This document shows positions 1 through 8,173 of a stretch of DNA of 16,174 nucleotides, one piece after another. Positions within the stretch are counted from its first letter, which is position 1, and every line of letters begins with the position of its first letter. A program made the position numbers and the translations under genes. Origin of the DNA: Vulcanimicrobiota bacterium (GTDB taxonomy: Bacteria > Vulcanimicrobiota > Vulcanimicrobiia > Vulcanimicrobiales > Vulcanimicrobiaceae); contig JACRTZ010000171.1 of the NCBI GenBank assembly GCA_014304965.1, forward strand, positions 1 to 16,174. The letters are read 5' to 3'. Below the pieces are notes generated by a model. It saw only the letters and a program-made list of their open reading frames with translations. It ran no database searches and was not told the DNA's origin.

Positions 1-27
1 CTGCTTCAGTCTCCATGGACGCCCGCG

Positions 28-1878
28 TTACTTCGCTTTCTTGAATTCGGCGTCGATCACGTCGTCGTTGCGGTGCTGCTGTGCTTCGCCGTCGTGTGCG
101 GCGGCGGCGCCGTCATCGCCCGCGTGTCCGTTGGTCGAAGCGCCCGTCTTCTGATAGAGCATTTCGGCCATCTTATACGACGCTTGCTGCAGCCGTTCGG
201 TCGCCGCCTTGATTTCGTCGGCAGTGCCGTTTTCGCTGACGCGCTGCAGTTCGGCCAAAGCGCTTTCGACCTCGCCCTTCGACGCGGCGTCGAGTTTGTC
301 GCCGACTTCCTTAAGCGACTTCTCGGTCGCATAGATGAGGCTCGAGGCCGCATTGCGCGTTTCGGCCTCTTCTTTTTTGCGACGGTCTTCCGCAGACGAG
401 GTTTCGGCGTCGCGCACCATGCGGTCGACCTCGTCCTTGGAGAGGTTGGTCGAAGCGGTGATCGTGATTGCCTGTTCGCGGCCGGTGCCGAGATCTTTGG
501 CCGAGACGTTCACGATGCCGTTGGCGTCTATGTTGAAGGCGACTTCAATCTGCGGAATGCCGCGCGGCGCGGCCGGGATGCCCTCCAGACGGAACCGCCC
601 GAGCGTCTTGTTGTCGGCAGCCATCTCGCGTTCGCCTTGCAAGATGTTGATGTCGACCGATGTTTGGCCGTCTTCGGCCGTCGTGAACGTTTGCGACTTC
701 TTCGTGGGAATGGTCGTGTTGCGTTCGATCAGTTTGGTCGTCACGCCGCCGAGCGTTTCCAGCCCAAGCGAGAGCGGCGTCACGTCGAGCAGCACGACGT
801 CGTGGACTTCGCCCGCGAGGACGCCGGCCTGGATGCCCGCCCCAATGGCGACGACTTCGTCAGGATTGACCGACTGATTGAGCTGATCTTTGCCCGTGAG
901 CTTCTTGACCAGTTCCTGAACGACCGGCATGCGGGTCGAACCGCCGACGAGGATGATCTCGTCGATCTTCGATACGTCGAGCTTCGCATCCGCGAGTGCG
1001 TTCTTGAACGGCGCGACTTGGCGATCGGTCAGATCGCTCGTCATCGCTTCGAATTGCGCGCGGGTGAGCGTGATGTCGAGGTGCTTGGGACCGCTTTGAT
1101 CGGCGGTGATGAACGGCAGATTGACGTTCGTTTGCACCATCGAAGAGAGTTCGATCTTCGCTTTTTCGGCCGCCTCGGTCAGACGCTGCATGGCCTGCTT
1201 GTCGGCGCTCAGATCGACGCCTTGGTCCTTGCGGAATTCGCCGACCATCCAGTCCACGACGCGTTGATCGTAGTCGTCGCCGCCAAGGCGCGTGTCGCCG
1301 TTCGTCGACTTGACTTCGAACACGCCGTCGCCGACTTCGAGGATCGAAACGTCGAACGTTCCGCCGCCAAGGTCCCAAACCAGGATCGTTTCGTTGCCCT
1401 TTTTGTCCAGTCCGTAGGCGAGCGCGGCCGCGGTCGGTTCGTTGATGATCCGCAGGACGTCGAGACCGGCGATGCGGCCTGCGTCCTTCGTTGCTTGACG
1501 CTGCGCATCGTTGAAGTATGCCGGCACCGTGATGACGGCTTTCGTCACGCGCTCCCCAAGGTACGTGGACGCGTCGTTGACGAGTTTTTGCAGGATCATC
1601 GCCGAAATTTCTTGCGGCGTGTAATCCTTGCCGTCAACCTTGACCTTGAAGTCCGTTCCCATTTCCCGCTTGATCGACTTGATCGTACGTTCGGGGTTCG
1701 TGACGGCTTGGCGCTTCGCCAGTTGTCCGACGAGCCGTTCGCCGGTTTTCGTAAATGCGACGACCGAAGGCGTGGTGCGATTGCCTTCCGAGTTCGCGAT
1801 GACGGTCGGGGTTTGCCCTTCCATCACGGCCACGACGGAATTCGTCGTGCCCAGGTCGATGCCGACCACTTTAGCCAT
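28..1878 (-). CDS. dnaK: Molecular chaperone DnaK (Hsp70)
   Basis: This is the ATP-driven cytosolic chaperone that binds exposed hydrophobic peptides with DnaJ and GrpE. The 616-residue protein is full length. The nucleotide-binding domain spans about residues 1-360, with the phosphate-1 loop GIDLGTTNS at 6-14, K70, the GGGTFD motif at 171-176 (T174 matches the autophosphorylated threonine) and VGGSTRMP at 311-318. The linker VVLLDV lies at 361-366, followed by the beta substrate-binding domain, a helical lid and an acidic tail ending DDVIDAEFKKAK. After K70 it runs directly into MGTDFKVKVDGKDYTPQE, lacking the roughly 24-residue segment of E. coli DnaK, as in Firmicutes. The ATG start is backed by CGGAG at 1888-1892, 9 nt upstream. 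It is transcribed away from htrA, whose terminator lies between them, so it probably has its own promoter. No CIRCE operator was found. Identification is secure. Confidence 0.98.
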   Translation of the reverse strand: MAKVVGIDLGTTNSVVAVMEGQTPTVIANSEGNRTTPSVVAFTKTGERLVGQLAKRQAVTNPERTIKSIKREMGTDFKVKVDGKDYTPQEISAMILQKLVNDASTYLGERVTKAVITVPAYFNDAQRQATKDAGRIAGLDVLRIINEPTAAALAYGLDKKGNETILVWDLGGGTFDVSILEVGDGVFEVKSTNGDTRLGGDDYDQRVVDWMVGEFRKDQGVDLSADKQAMQRLTEAAEKAKIELSSMVQTNVNLPFITADQSGPKHLDITLTRAQFEAMTSDLTDRQVAPFKNALADAKLDVSKIDEIILVGGSTRMPVVQELVKKLTGKDQLNQSVNPDEVVAIGAGIQAGVLAGEVHDVVLLDVTPLSLGLETLGGVTTKLIERNTTIPTKKSQTFTTAEDGQTSVDINILQGEREMAADNKTLGRFRLEGIPAAPRGIPQIEVAFNIDANGIVNVSAKDLGTGREQAITITASTNLSKDEVDRMVRDAETSSAEDRRKKEEAETRNAASSLIYATEKSLKEVGDKLDAASKGEVESALAELQRVSENGTADEIKAATERLQQASYKMAEMLYQKTGASTNGHAGDDGAAAAHDGEAQQHRNDDVIDAEFKKAK

Positions 1879-1943
1879 ACAAGAGTTCTCCGTTTCCGAT
1901 TCCCCGGACCAGCTGCACGCGTCGACCGTTTGAGGTCGCGCGC

Positions 1944-1957
1944 CCGGCTTTCGCCGG
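1944..1957 (-). promoter_or_regulatory. Small GAAA-capped hairpin in dnaK leader
   Basis: On the minus strand CCGGC-GAAA-GCCGG forms a 5-bp stem closed by a GNRA-type tetraloop, about 65 nt upstream of the dnaK start. It is visible by direct complementarity. It has no U-tract, so it is not a terminator. Its role, if any, as a leader structure or stabiliser is unknown. Confidence 0.35.
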
Positions 1958-1996
1958 CTTCGCCTTGCCGCTTACGGGAATTGAATGCATCGTTTT

Positions 1997-2021
1997 ACCC
2001 ACGACGCTGGGTCTTCACCCA
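1997..2021 (-). promoter_or_regulatory. Overlapping inverted repeats in dnaK leader
   Basis: Three 5-nt blocks alternate: ACCCA (1997-2001), TGGGT (2008-2012) and ACCCA (2017-2021). The central block can pair with either flank, giving two mutually exclusive short hairpins in the transcript. Alternatively, the repeats could be a protein operator. They begin 3 nt downstream of a TATTAT -10-like element, so they would overlap the transcription start. Placement suggests control of dnaK, but no known heat-shock operator consensus is matched. Confidence 0.35.
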
Positions 2022-2023
2022 CC

Positions 2024-2054
2024 ATAATACGTTCTGCAGGGGAAGGGGTTTCAG
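2024..2054 (-). promoter_or_regulatory. Candidate dnaK promoter
   Basis: The minus strand has TATTAT (complement of 2024-2029) as a -10 candidate and CTGAAA (complement of 2049-2054) as a four-of-six -35 match. The 19-nt spacer is longer than usual. It lies downstream of the htrA terminator and would give a leader of about 140 nt for dnaK. The -10 is the most AT-rich hexamer in the gap. The -35 is weak. Confidence 0.3.
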
Positions 2055-2079
2055 ACGCGCTGCCCGCCGGCCGGCCGGA

Positions 2080-2120
2080 CTAAAGAAAGAGCGGAGGCTC
2101 GCACCGGCGGCCTCCGCTCT
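2080..2120 (-). terminator. Rho-independent terminator after htrA
   Basis: A perfect 11-bp GC-rich stem (2088-2098 paired with 2110-2120, 11-nt loop) is followed on the minus strand by TTTCTTTAG, a U-rich tail. It starts 17 nt past the htrA stop codon and should separate htrA from dnaK transcription. Confidence 0.8.
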
Positions 2121-2136
2121 CGAGCCGTTCCCGCGC

Positions 2137-3363
2137 TTAGGGCTGTTGCTGCGGCAGCGGTGCGCCGCCGGCGTCGGCAGGACGTTCCGCCACCTTGACG
2201 CTGACGAGCTTGCGCACGCCGCTGCTCCACACTTGCAGCGCGACGGATTGGCCGGGCTTCGTCGCCTTGATGGCGGCGATCGCGTCCTCGGACTTGGCCA
2301 CATCCTTGCCGCCCACGCGCGTGATCACGTCGCCCGGCTGCAGGCCGGCTGCGTCCGCGGGGGTTCCCGGAACGACCTGCATGATCGCCACCCCGTCGCC
2401 CGTATAGTTCAATTGCACGCGCAGACCAGGCGTAACGGTCGTCAGGCTTGCGCCGATGTAGCCGGCGTTCGTGCCCTGATGCGTCCCCGGATTTTTTTGC
2501 AGCAGCGCGACCTGTTCTTTGACCAGGTTCGACGGAATCGCGAAGCCGATGCCTTGCGCGCCCGCTTGCGGGTTTGCGGTGGATTGGTTCACGCCGATCA
2601 AACGGCCCTCGATGTCGATCAACGGTCCGCCCGAGTTGCCCGGGTTGATCGGCGCGGACGTTTGCAGAAGCCCTTTGAATTGTTGCGCGCCGCCGTTATC
2701 GGTGCCGATCGTTTCATCGCGGTTGAAGCCCGAGACGACGCCGAGCGAGACGGACTGCTTGAGTTCGAACGGTTCGCCGATCGCGATCGCCCATTGACCG
2801 GCTTGCAGTTTGCTCGAATCCGCCACGTCCACGGGCGGCGGGAGCTTCGGGTAGTTGTCCACTTTGATGAGCGCTAAGTCGGCTGCGAGGTTCGCCGAAA
2901 ATACGTGCCCCGGAACGCGGTCGCCGTTTTGGAAGACGACCTCGATCTTCGAGACGGCGCCGCCTTGCGGTGCGCGGACGACGTGCGCGTTCGTGACGAT
3001 TAAACCGTCACGCGAAAAGACGAAGCCCGAGCCGGATGCTCGCGCGCGGAACTGCTGGATCCATTCGGGACCCGTCGGGCCGCCGAAGAATTGCGAAAAC
3101 GGATCGACCGGAACGCGCTGCTGCCCGTTGACCGTGACGTTCAAGGCCACGACCGACGGCGCGACGCGCTTGACGGCACCGACGATGCGTTCTTGGTCGC
3201 TCGAGCCTGATACGAGCGGGGCCGCGCTGACCGCGGGCGGATTATTGCCGGGGGTTGCAACGCCCGCGAAATGGGTGCTGGCGTAGATCATCATCGAGAA
3301 GCTGCCGACAACGGCGCCGATAAGGCCGACGATGAGGAAAGAAATAGGCCGGGCGATGTTCAT
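2137..3363 (-). CDS. htrA: HtrA/DegP-family serine protease, membrane anchored
   Basis: This is an envelope quality-control protease that degrades misfolded exported proteins. The 408-residue protein has an N-terminal hydrophobic segment at about 7-27 (FLIVGLIGAVVGSFSMMIYA) that should act as an uncleaved anchor. A trypsin-like domain follows at about 55-290 with the triad H127 (TNAHVV), D162 (ADLALIKVD) and S244 (GNSGGPL). A single PDZ domain occupies about 300-395 and a short Pro/Gln tail ends the protein. One PDZ domain plus an anchor resembles DegS or the Gram-positive and cyanobacterial HtrA type more than two-PDZ DegP. The ATG at 3363 is the only start that includes the anchor, and its ribosome site (AGAAAGA) is weak. 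It is followed by a strong terminator. The gene lies 140 bp downstream of the ABC ATPase in the same direction, so some read-through from the transporter operon is possible. Confidence 0.95.
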   Translation of the reverse strand: MNIARPISFLIVGLIGAVVGSFSMMIYASTHFAGVATPGNNPPAVSAAPLVSGSSDQERIVGAVKRVAPSVVALNVTVNGQQRVPVDPFSQFFGGPTGPEWIQQFRARASGSGFVFSRDGLIVTNAHVVRAPQGGAVSKIEVVFQNGDRVPGHVFSANLAADLALIKVDNYPKLPPPVDVADSSKLQAGQWAIAIGEPFELKQSVSLGVVSGFNRDETIGTDNGGAQQFKGLLQTSAPINPGNSGGPLIDIEGRLIGVNQSTANPQAGAQGIGFAIPSNLVKEQVALLQKNPGTHQGTNAGYIGASLTTVTPGLRVQLNYTGDGVAIMQVVPGTPADAAGLQPGDVITRVGGKDVAKSEDAIAAIKATKPGQSVALQVWSSGVRKLVSVKVAERPADAGGAPLPQQQP

Positions 3364-3503
3364 GGTGTTCTTTCTGTGAAGCCTCCGAGAGTACTGGCCT
3401 CGCTCTGTACCTGAAACCCGCGCGAAGGTCGCAAGGGTTCCGCGGCTTTCATCGTTTTCTCATGGGCCTCGCCCTTGCGGGTATTCCCTGAAGACGGCCC
3501 GAG

Positions 3504-4220
3504 CTAGCGGACGGGCCGCTCCGCCGGGGCGCTTTCGTCGGCGACGATCGAACCGTCGCGCGTGCGCAGGATGCGCTTGGCATGGGAGGCGACGTCGGCG
3601 TCGTGGGTGACCATGATGATGGTCCGGCCCGCAGCGTTGAGCTCGGCGAACAGCGCCATAATTTCTTCGCTGGTCGAGGAATCGAGGTTTCCCGTCGGCT
3701 CGTCCGCCAGGAGCACGGCCGGGTCGTTCACGAGGGCACGGGCGATGGCGACGCGCTGCTGCTGGCCGCCCGAGAGTTCGTTGGGCTTGTGGTGGATGCG
3801 GTCGCCGAGGCCGACCTCGACGAGGCGCCGCTCGGCCTCGGCGTTACGCCGGCGGGCCGGCACGCCCGCGTAAAAGAGCGGAAGCGCGACGTTCTTGAGA
3901 GCGTTGGTGCGCGACAGCAAATTGAAGCCCTGAAACACGAAACCGAGCTTCTTGAGGCGGATGGCAGCGAGCGCGTTGTCGTCGAGCGTTCCGACGTCCA
4001 CCCCGTCGAGCACGTAGGTGCCGCTTGTCGGGCGGTCCAGGCAGCCGAGCAGGTTCATCAGCGTGGATTTGCCCGAGCCCGACGGGCCCATGATCGCGAC
4101 GTACTCGCCGGCCCCGATATCGAACGAGACGCCGCGCAAGGCGTTGACCTCGACGTTTCCCATCGTGTACGTCTTGACGACGTCGCTGCAGACGATGGTC
4201 GCTGCGGAGCGGTCATTCAT
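3504..4220 (-). CDS. ABC transporter ATPase, LolD/MacB type
   Basis: This is the cytoplasmic ATPase that powers the adjacent MacB-type permeases. With the start placed at ATG 4220 it has 238 residues: Walker A GPSGSGKST at 45-53, Q-loop Q97, signature LSGGQQQR at 149-156, Walker B with LLADEP at 170-175 and H-loop H206 (VTHDAD). The TMGNVEVNAL segment and overall length are typical of the LolD/MacB/FtsE group. The frame stays open to 4319, but those extra 33 residues are low-complexity and read across the end of the permease gene. The ATG at 4220 overlaps the permease stop by 8 nt (ATGAATGA) and has GAGG about 9 nt upstream, so it is preferred. It is last in the run and is the only ATPase for two permeases. 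In E. coli MacB, ATPase and permease are fused, whereas here they are separate. Confidence 0.93.
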   Translation of the reverse strand: MNDRSAATIVCSDVVKTYTMGNVEVNALRGVSFDIGAGEYVAIMGPSGSGKSTLMNLLGCLDRPTSGTYVLDGVDVGTLDDNALAAIRLKKLGFVFQGFNLLSRTNALKNVALPLFYAGVPARRRNAEAERRLVEVGLGDRIHHKPNELSGGQQQRVAIARALVNDPAVLLADEPTGNLDSSTSEEIMALFAELNAAGRTIIMVTHDADVASHAKRILRTRDGSIVADESAPAERPVR

Positions 4221-5418
4221 AGCGAAGGGCCTCGATGGGATCGAGCCGCGCGGCCCGGTAAGCGGGGTACGTTCCAAAGACGAGCGTGACGATCGTTGCG
4301 AATCCGACGGCGATGCCAACCGATTGCAGCCAGGGGATGGGGGCGACGACGCCCGAGAGCGCGATCAGCAAGAAGCGGTTGACGAGCCCGCCGATGGTGA
4401 GCCCGATGACGAGGCCGATACCGCAACCGATCGCCGACAACAACAGCGCTTCGATGAAGAATTGCGCGAGGACCTGGAAACTCGTGGCCCCGATCGCTTT
4501 GCGCACCCCGATTTCGCGCGTGCGTTCGGTGACCGAAACGAGCATGATGTTCATGATGCCGATGCCGGCCACGACGAGCGACACCGCGCCGATCATCGCG
4601 ACCACCATCGTTAAGACGCCGAATATGCCGTCTATGGACGTGCTGAACGACTTACGATCGAACGTCCCGTAATCGGAACGCGACGACTTGAGCGTTTTGA
4701 AATACTTGATGACGGCCACCTCGGTTTCGCCGAGTTTGCTTGTGTCCGCTACGATGAAGCGCGCGAAGAAGATCGGGGCCGAGCGCACGTAATCGCGCTC
4801 GTACGTCGTGTACGGGACGAAGACGTCTCCGCCGATCGAAATCGGGATGATGCCTTGCAACGGCTTCTCGCGAACGCCGACGATGGCGAAGCGCCGTTCG
4901 CCGACGCGAATGCTCTGCCCGATCGGGCTGCCGCCGGTTGGGAACAGTCGTTGATAGCCGCTGTCCGCAAGGACGGCCACGTGCGCGGAGAAGTTGACGT
5001 CGTCGGCGATGAGGTTGCGGCCGTAGCGCGTCGGCGCGTTGACGAACGGGACGTCGGAATCCGCGGAAATGGACAGTCGCGTATGCCGGTGTCCGACGCT
5101 GACGATGCGGCGCAGACCGCCGGCCGGCATGGCTACGGTGATGTTGGGCACGAGTTGCGCCGCGCGGTTGATGTCGGCGATGCGAAAGGCGGCCTTCGTG
5201 ATATCGGCTTGGCGGGCGTTCGGAAACATGAGGAAGCTGCGGTCGTTCAGGCTGCCGAGAACGCCCGAGACCGCGCCCGACATGCCGTGCCCGAGGATCT
5301 GAATCGCGATGACGGCGGCGACGCCGATAATGAGCCCGAGAATGGTCAAGAGCGAGCGCACGCGATTGCCGTACAGCACGCCGAAGGCCTCGCCGAAAAA
5401 CTGTCCGAGTAATCCCAT
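4213..5418 (-). CDS. MacB-type ABC permease (second of two)
   Basis: This inner-membrane permease subunit has the MacB_PCD-FtsX layout, 401 residues. TM1 lies at about 21-43 (SLLTILGLIIGVAAVIAI), followed by a periplasmic domain of roughly 220 residues. The C-terminal FtsX-like domain has three further membrane segments. The conserved VTERTREIGVRKAIGA block after TM2 is the cytoplasmic coupling region that contacts the ATPase. It ends with the family-typical YPAYRAARLDPIEALRYE. The start ATG shares one base with the stop of the preceding permease (TAATG), which indicates translational coupling, and its own stop overlaps the ATPase start. It shares architecture with the preceding permease but differs clearly through the periplasmic domain, so the pair could form a heterodimer. 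The family also includes LolC/E and antimicrobial-peptide exporters, so the substrate is unknown. Confidence 0.93.
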   Translation of the reverse strand: MGLLGQFFGEAFGVLYGNRVRSLLTILGLIIGVAAVIAIQILGHGMSGAVSGVLGSLNDRSFLMFPNARQADITKAAFRIADINRAAQLVPNITVAMPAGGLRRIVSVGHRHTRLSISADSDVPFVNAPTRYGRNLIADDVNFSAHVAVLADSGYQRLFPTGGSPIGQSIRVGERRFAIVGVREKPLQGIIPISIGGDVFVPYTTYERDYVRSAPIFFARFIVADTSKLGETEVAVIKYFKTLKSSRSDYGTFDRKSFSTSIDGIFGVLTMVVAMIGAVSLVVAGIGIMNIMLVSVTERTREIGVRKAIGATSFQVLAQFFIEALLLSAIGCGIGLVIGLTIGGLVNRFLLIALSGVVAPIPWLQSVGIAVGFATIVTLVFGTYPAYRAARLDPIEALRYE

Positions 5419-6617
5419 TAGGAACGAAGCGCCTCGATCGGATCGAGCCGGCCCGCGCGCATCGCCGGGTACGTTCCGAAAACGACGCCGACTAGACTCG
5501 AGAACCCGGCCGCGATCAAGATAATTTGCAGGTACGGCACGGGCGCCGGGCCGAGCAGCGACGAGACGAGTCCCGACACGATCAGCGCCATGCTTACCCC
5601 AAGCGCCGTGCCGATCGCTCCCCCCAGGAGCGACAAGATGACCGCCTCGAGCAAGAACTGCATTACGATGTCGTTGCGGCTGCCGCCGATGGCTTTGCGG
5701 ATGCCGATCTCGCGGGTGCGTTCGGTCACCGACACGAGCATGATGTTCATGATGCCGATGCCGGCTACGAGCAGCGCGACCCCGCCGATTGCGGTGATGC
5801 CGAGCGAAACGGTGGCGATGACGGCTTCGAACGACTGCAGAAACGCGGTTGCGTCCTGCAGCTTGTACTTCGATCGAGCGCCGTGGAGATGCTGCAAGGT
5901 GGCAAACAACCGGTCCTGCACTTGCGGAATCGGCACGCCGGGCTTTGCGTACGCGAGCAGCCCATCGATCGGGCCGGGCGCGATCTCGTGATACGTCGTG
6001 TACGGAATCTCGATGTAGTCCGATGCGCCGATGTTGCTGAAGATGCCGGCCTTGAGTTCATCGTACACCCCGATGATCGTGAAGCGGTTGCCGTTGATAC
6101 GCACGATCTGGCCGAGCCCGAGCGCGTCGCCGAAGAACCGGCGTTCGAGCGGCTGGCTGATGAGGGCGACGTGCGACGCGTTGCTGACCTCGTCGGCCCC
6201 GATGCGCCGCCCTTCGCGGATCGTGAGACCGTCGGGCACGAGTGTATGATCTTGCTGGCTGACGACCTGACCCACGTACGAGATCCCGTTCGCGCGCATC
6301 GTGTAGTTGCGCTGAAACGCTGGAAAGACGTAGCGCAGCACGTCGCCGTCGTCGGCGGCAACGGTCGCGACGTCGCGGTACTGAACGTTCGCCCCGGCGG
6401 GATCGTCTTGCTGGGGATCGGCGAAGACGAACAGCCCGGGCTCGCCGAACGCGCCGAGCGATCCGGCGATGCCGGCCGAGGCGGCGCTGCCGATGCCCAA
6501 GACGGCGATAACCGACGACGTTCCGATGATCATGCCGAGCATCGTCAGGATCGAACGGGCGCGATTCCGCCAGATCGCCTCGAACGCTTCCGCCGCGTAG
6601 GCGAGGATCCGCGTCAC
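5418..6617 (-). CDS. MacB-type ABC permease (first of two)
   Basis: This 399-residue inner-membrane permease has the same four-helix layout as its neighbour: TM1 at about 21-43, a periplasmic MacB_PCD domain at about 45-260, TM2 at about 266-295, the coupling block VTERTREIGIRKAIGG at 297-312, TM3 at about 320-350 and TM4 at about 362-385. It ends YPAMRAGRLDPIEALRS. The start is GTG at 6617, overlapping the adaptor stop by 4 nt (GTGA). No ribosome site is obvious, so translation probably depends on coupling. In MacAB-TolC systems the periplasmic domain meets the adaptor and gathers substrate from the periplasm. Two non-identical permeases beside one ATPase point to a heterodimer, or to two alternative homodimers sharing one ATPase. 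Confidence 0.93.
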   Translation of the reverse strand: MTRILAYAAEAFEAIWRNRARSILTMLGMIIGTSSVIAVLGIGSAASAGIAGSLGAFGEPGLFVFADPQQDDPAGANVQYRDVATVAADDGDVLRYVFPAFQRNYTMRANGISYVGQVVSQQDHTLVPDGLTIREGRRIGADEVSNASHVALISQPLERRFFGDALGLGQIVRINGNRFTIIGVYDELKAGIFSNIGASDYIEIPYTTYHEIAPGPIDGLLAYAKPGVPIPQVQDRLFATLQHLHGARSKYKLQDATAFLQSFEAVIATVSLGITAIGGVALLVAGIGIMNIMLVSVTERTREIGIRKAIGGSRNDIVMQFLLEAVILSLLGGAIGTALGVSMALIVSGLVSSLLGPAPVPYLQIILIAAGFSSLVGVVFGTYPAMRAGRLDPIEALRS

Positions 6618-8173
6618 GAGCCGCTGGGTCGAACCGAGGGTCCCGGCGACGGTGAAGGAGCCGCCGTCACTTTGGCGTTCGGCGCGAGCGCGATGTTCTT
6701 ATCGGCGATCACGACGTCGCCGGGCTGCAGGCCCGACGTGACGACCGCACTCGTGTCGCTCTGCGCGCCGAGCTTGACGTCGGCGCGGGTTGCGCGGCCG
6801 GATTTCACAACGTACACAAAGTCGGCGCCTTTGGGATCCTTACGCAGCGCGTCAACGGGTACCGCCAGAACGTGCGGAAGATCGCGCGTGACGATGTCCA
6901 CGTCAACGCTCATCCCGTCGCGCAAAAAGGGCAGCGTGTTGTCGAGCGCGATGGTCGTCAATACCTGACGCGAGGTATTGGACGGATCGTCGGACTTTTG
7001 GGCGACGGGCGAGATGGACGCCACGCGTCCGGTCAGCCGCTTGCCCGCAAAGTCTTCGCCGCTGACGACCGCGCGTTGCCCGATGCGCACGTTGGCGATG
7101 TCTTGTTCGTCAACTTTGGTGCGCACGATAAAGCGCTGCTGGCCCGCGAGCGTCACGATGCCTTGTCCCGCGGTTACCGGGTCGCCCGGCTGCAGCGGCC
7201 GCAGCGTGTCGCCGGGCTGGCTGGCGACGCTTTGCACGGTCCCCGAGACCGGCGCGCGCAACTGCATGCGGTCCACCTGATCGCGCGCGAAGCTCAGATC
7301 CGCGCTCGCGCGAGACGCGTCGGCCTGCGCGGCGCTGACGTCGCCGAGCTTCGTTTGGGCCGCATTCGCTTTGGCGGCTGCGAGCGAGGCTTGCGCCTGG
7401 CGCAGCCCGTCTTGCGTCGCGCGAACGCGATCGCGCAATACGCCCCGCGCGCGACTCAACTGGCCTTCGAGAAGCTGGCGCTGCGTCTTGGCTTGCTGCC
7501 ACGTCACGTTCGATTGTTCGTAGCGGGCCTTCGATTGCTCGACCTGATCGCGCGAGACGGCTTTCTGATTGTAGAGTTCGAGGTTCGCATCGTACGTGCG
7601 CTTGGCTTCGCGCAGGTCGGTCGCGGCGCGGTCCAGTGCGGCTTGCGCCGCCAGCCGCTGCTCTTGTGCGCTGCCGCCGCTGAAGCCGAGTCCCGACTGC
7701 TGACCGGAGATCAAGTCTTGGCGCGCTTGCGAAAGCGTCGTCTGCGCTTGCAGCACGGCTGCTTCTGCTTGGACGATGGACGAGCGGTTTTGCGCAGGGA
7801 GGGCTTGGTTCGACTCGACCGCGCTGCGGGCGTGCCCTCGCGCCGATGCCGCGCTCGCTTCGGCGGCGTGCAGGCTCGATTCGAGTTGCGGATTGACGAT
7901 CGTCGCCAGCAGTTGCCCCTGCTGAACGCGATCGCCGGCTTTCACCCAAATGAAACCGACGTTGCCGCTAACGCCTGCCGGGATCGTGACCAGCAGCGGA
8001 CGCTGCACCACGCCGGTTTCGGGTAATTTCGTCTGGAAGGTCGCGTACTTCAGCGGCGCTTCGCGCACGGCGAGCGATTGCGAGCCGGAGCGCTTGGAGG
8101 CGACCACGGCGATGACAACCACCAGCGCCAGCGCTCCGATGACGATCAAAAGGTTTCTGGTGCGTCCGCTCAT
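6614..8173 (-). CDS. Periplasmic adaptor (membrane fusion) protein, MacA/HlyD type
   Basis: This protein would bridge the inner-membrane permeases and the TolC-like channel. The 519-residue chain has an N-terminal anchor at about 8-24 (LLIVIGALALVVVIAVV) and a first lipoyl half around 58-95 (VGFIWVKAGDRVQQGQLL). A long Ala/Gln/Arg-rich coiled-coil hairpin spans about 95-310 and the second lipoyl half (LRAPVSGTVQSV) follows. Beta-barrel and membrane-proximal domains lead to a Pro/Ser tail. E. coli MacA is about 371 residues, so the hairpin here is unusually long. A Gly/Ser-rich break (QQSGLGFSGGSAQEQR) sits inside it, perhaps at a helix-register change. The ATG overlaps the channel gene stop by 4 nt (ATGA) and the stop overlaps the permease GTG. 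Neighbours make a MacA-like role more likely than an RND adaptor role. Confidence 0.92.
   Translation of the reverse strand: MSGRTRNLLIVIGALALVVVIAVVASKRSGSQSLAVREAPLKYATFQTKLPETGVVQRPLLVTIPAGVSGNVGFIWVKAGDRVQQGQLLATIVNPQLESSLHAAEASAASARGHARSAVESNQALPAQNRSSIVQAEAAVLQAQTTLSQARQDLISGQQSGLGFSGGSAQEQRLAAQAALDRAATDLREAKRTYDANLELYNQKAVSRDQVEQSKARYEQSNVTWQQAKTQRQLLEGQLSRARGVLRDRVRATQDGLRQAQASLAAAKANAAQTKLGDVSAAQADASRASADLSFARDQVDRMQLRAPVSGTVQSVASQPGDTLRPLQPGDPVTAGQGIVTLAGQQRFIVRTKVDEQDIANVRIGQRAVVSGEDFAGKRLTGRVASISPVAQKSDDPSNTSRQVLTTIALDNTLPFLRDGMSVDVDIVTRDLPHVLAVPVDALRKDPKGADFVYVVKSGRATRADVKLGAQSDTSAVVTSGLQPGDVVIADKNIALAPNAKVTAAPSPSPGPSVRPSGS

Noticed and set aside
1..16. Possible start of another minus-strand gene (ATG at 16)
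   Set aside because: Only five codons lie inside the window and no ribosome site stands out, so it cannot be assigned.
73..2877. A 934-codon plus-strand open frame opposite dnaK and htrA
   Set aside because: It is antisense to two certain genes. Long open frames opposite dnaK are a known artefact of GC-rich codon use, and its Arg/Asp/Val/His-rich product has no domain pattern.
3415..3439. Hairpin between the ABC ATPase and htrA as a terminator
   Set aside because: Only 5 bp plus 3 bp around a mismatched bulge, with a weak T-run. It is not strong enough to call.
4221..4319. N-terminal extension of the ABC ATPase
   Set aside because: The extra residues are low-complexity and overlap the permease end by over 100 nt. 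The ATG at 4220 gives the normal family length with a short coupled overlap.
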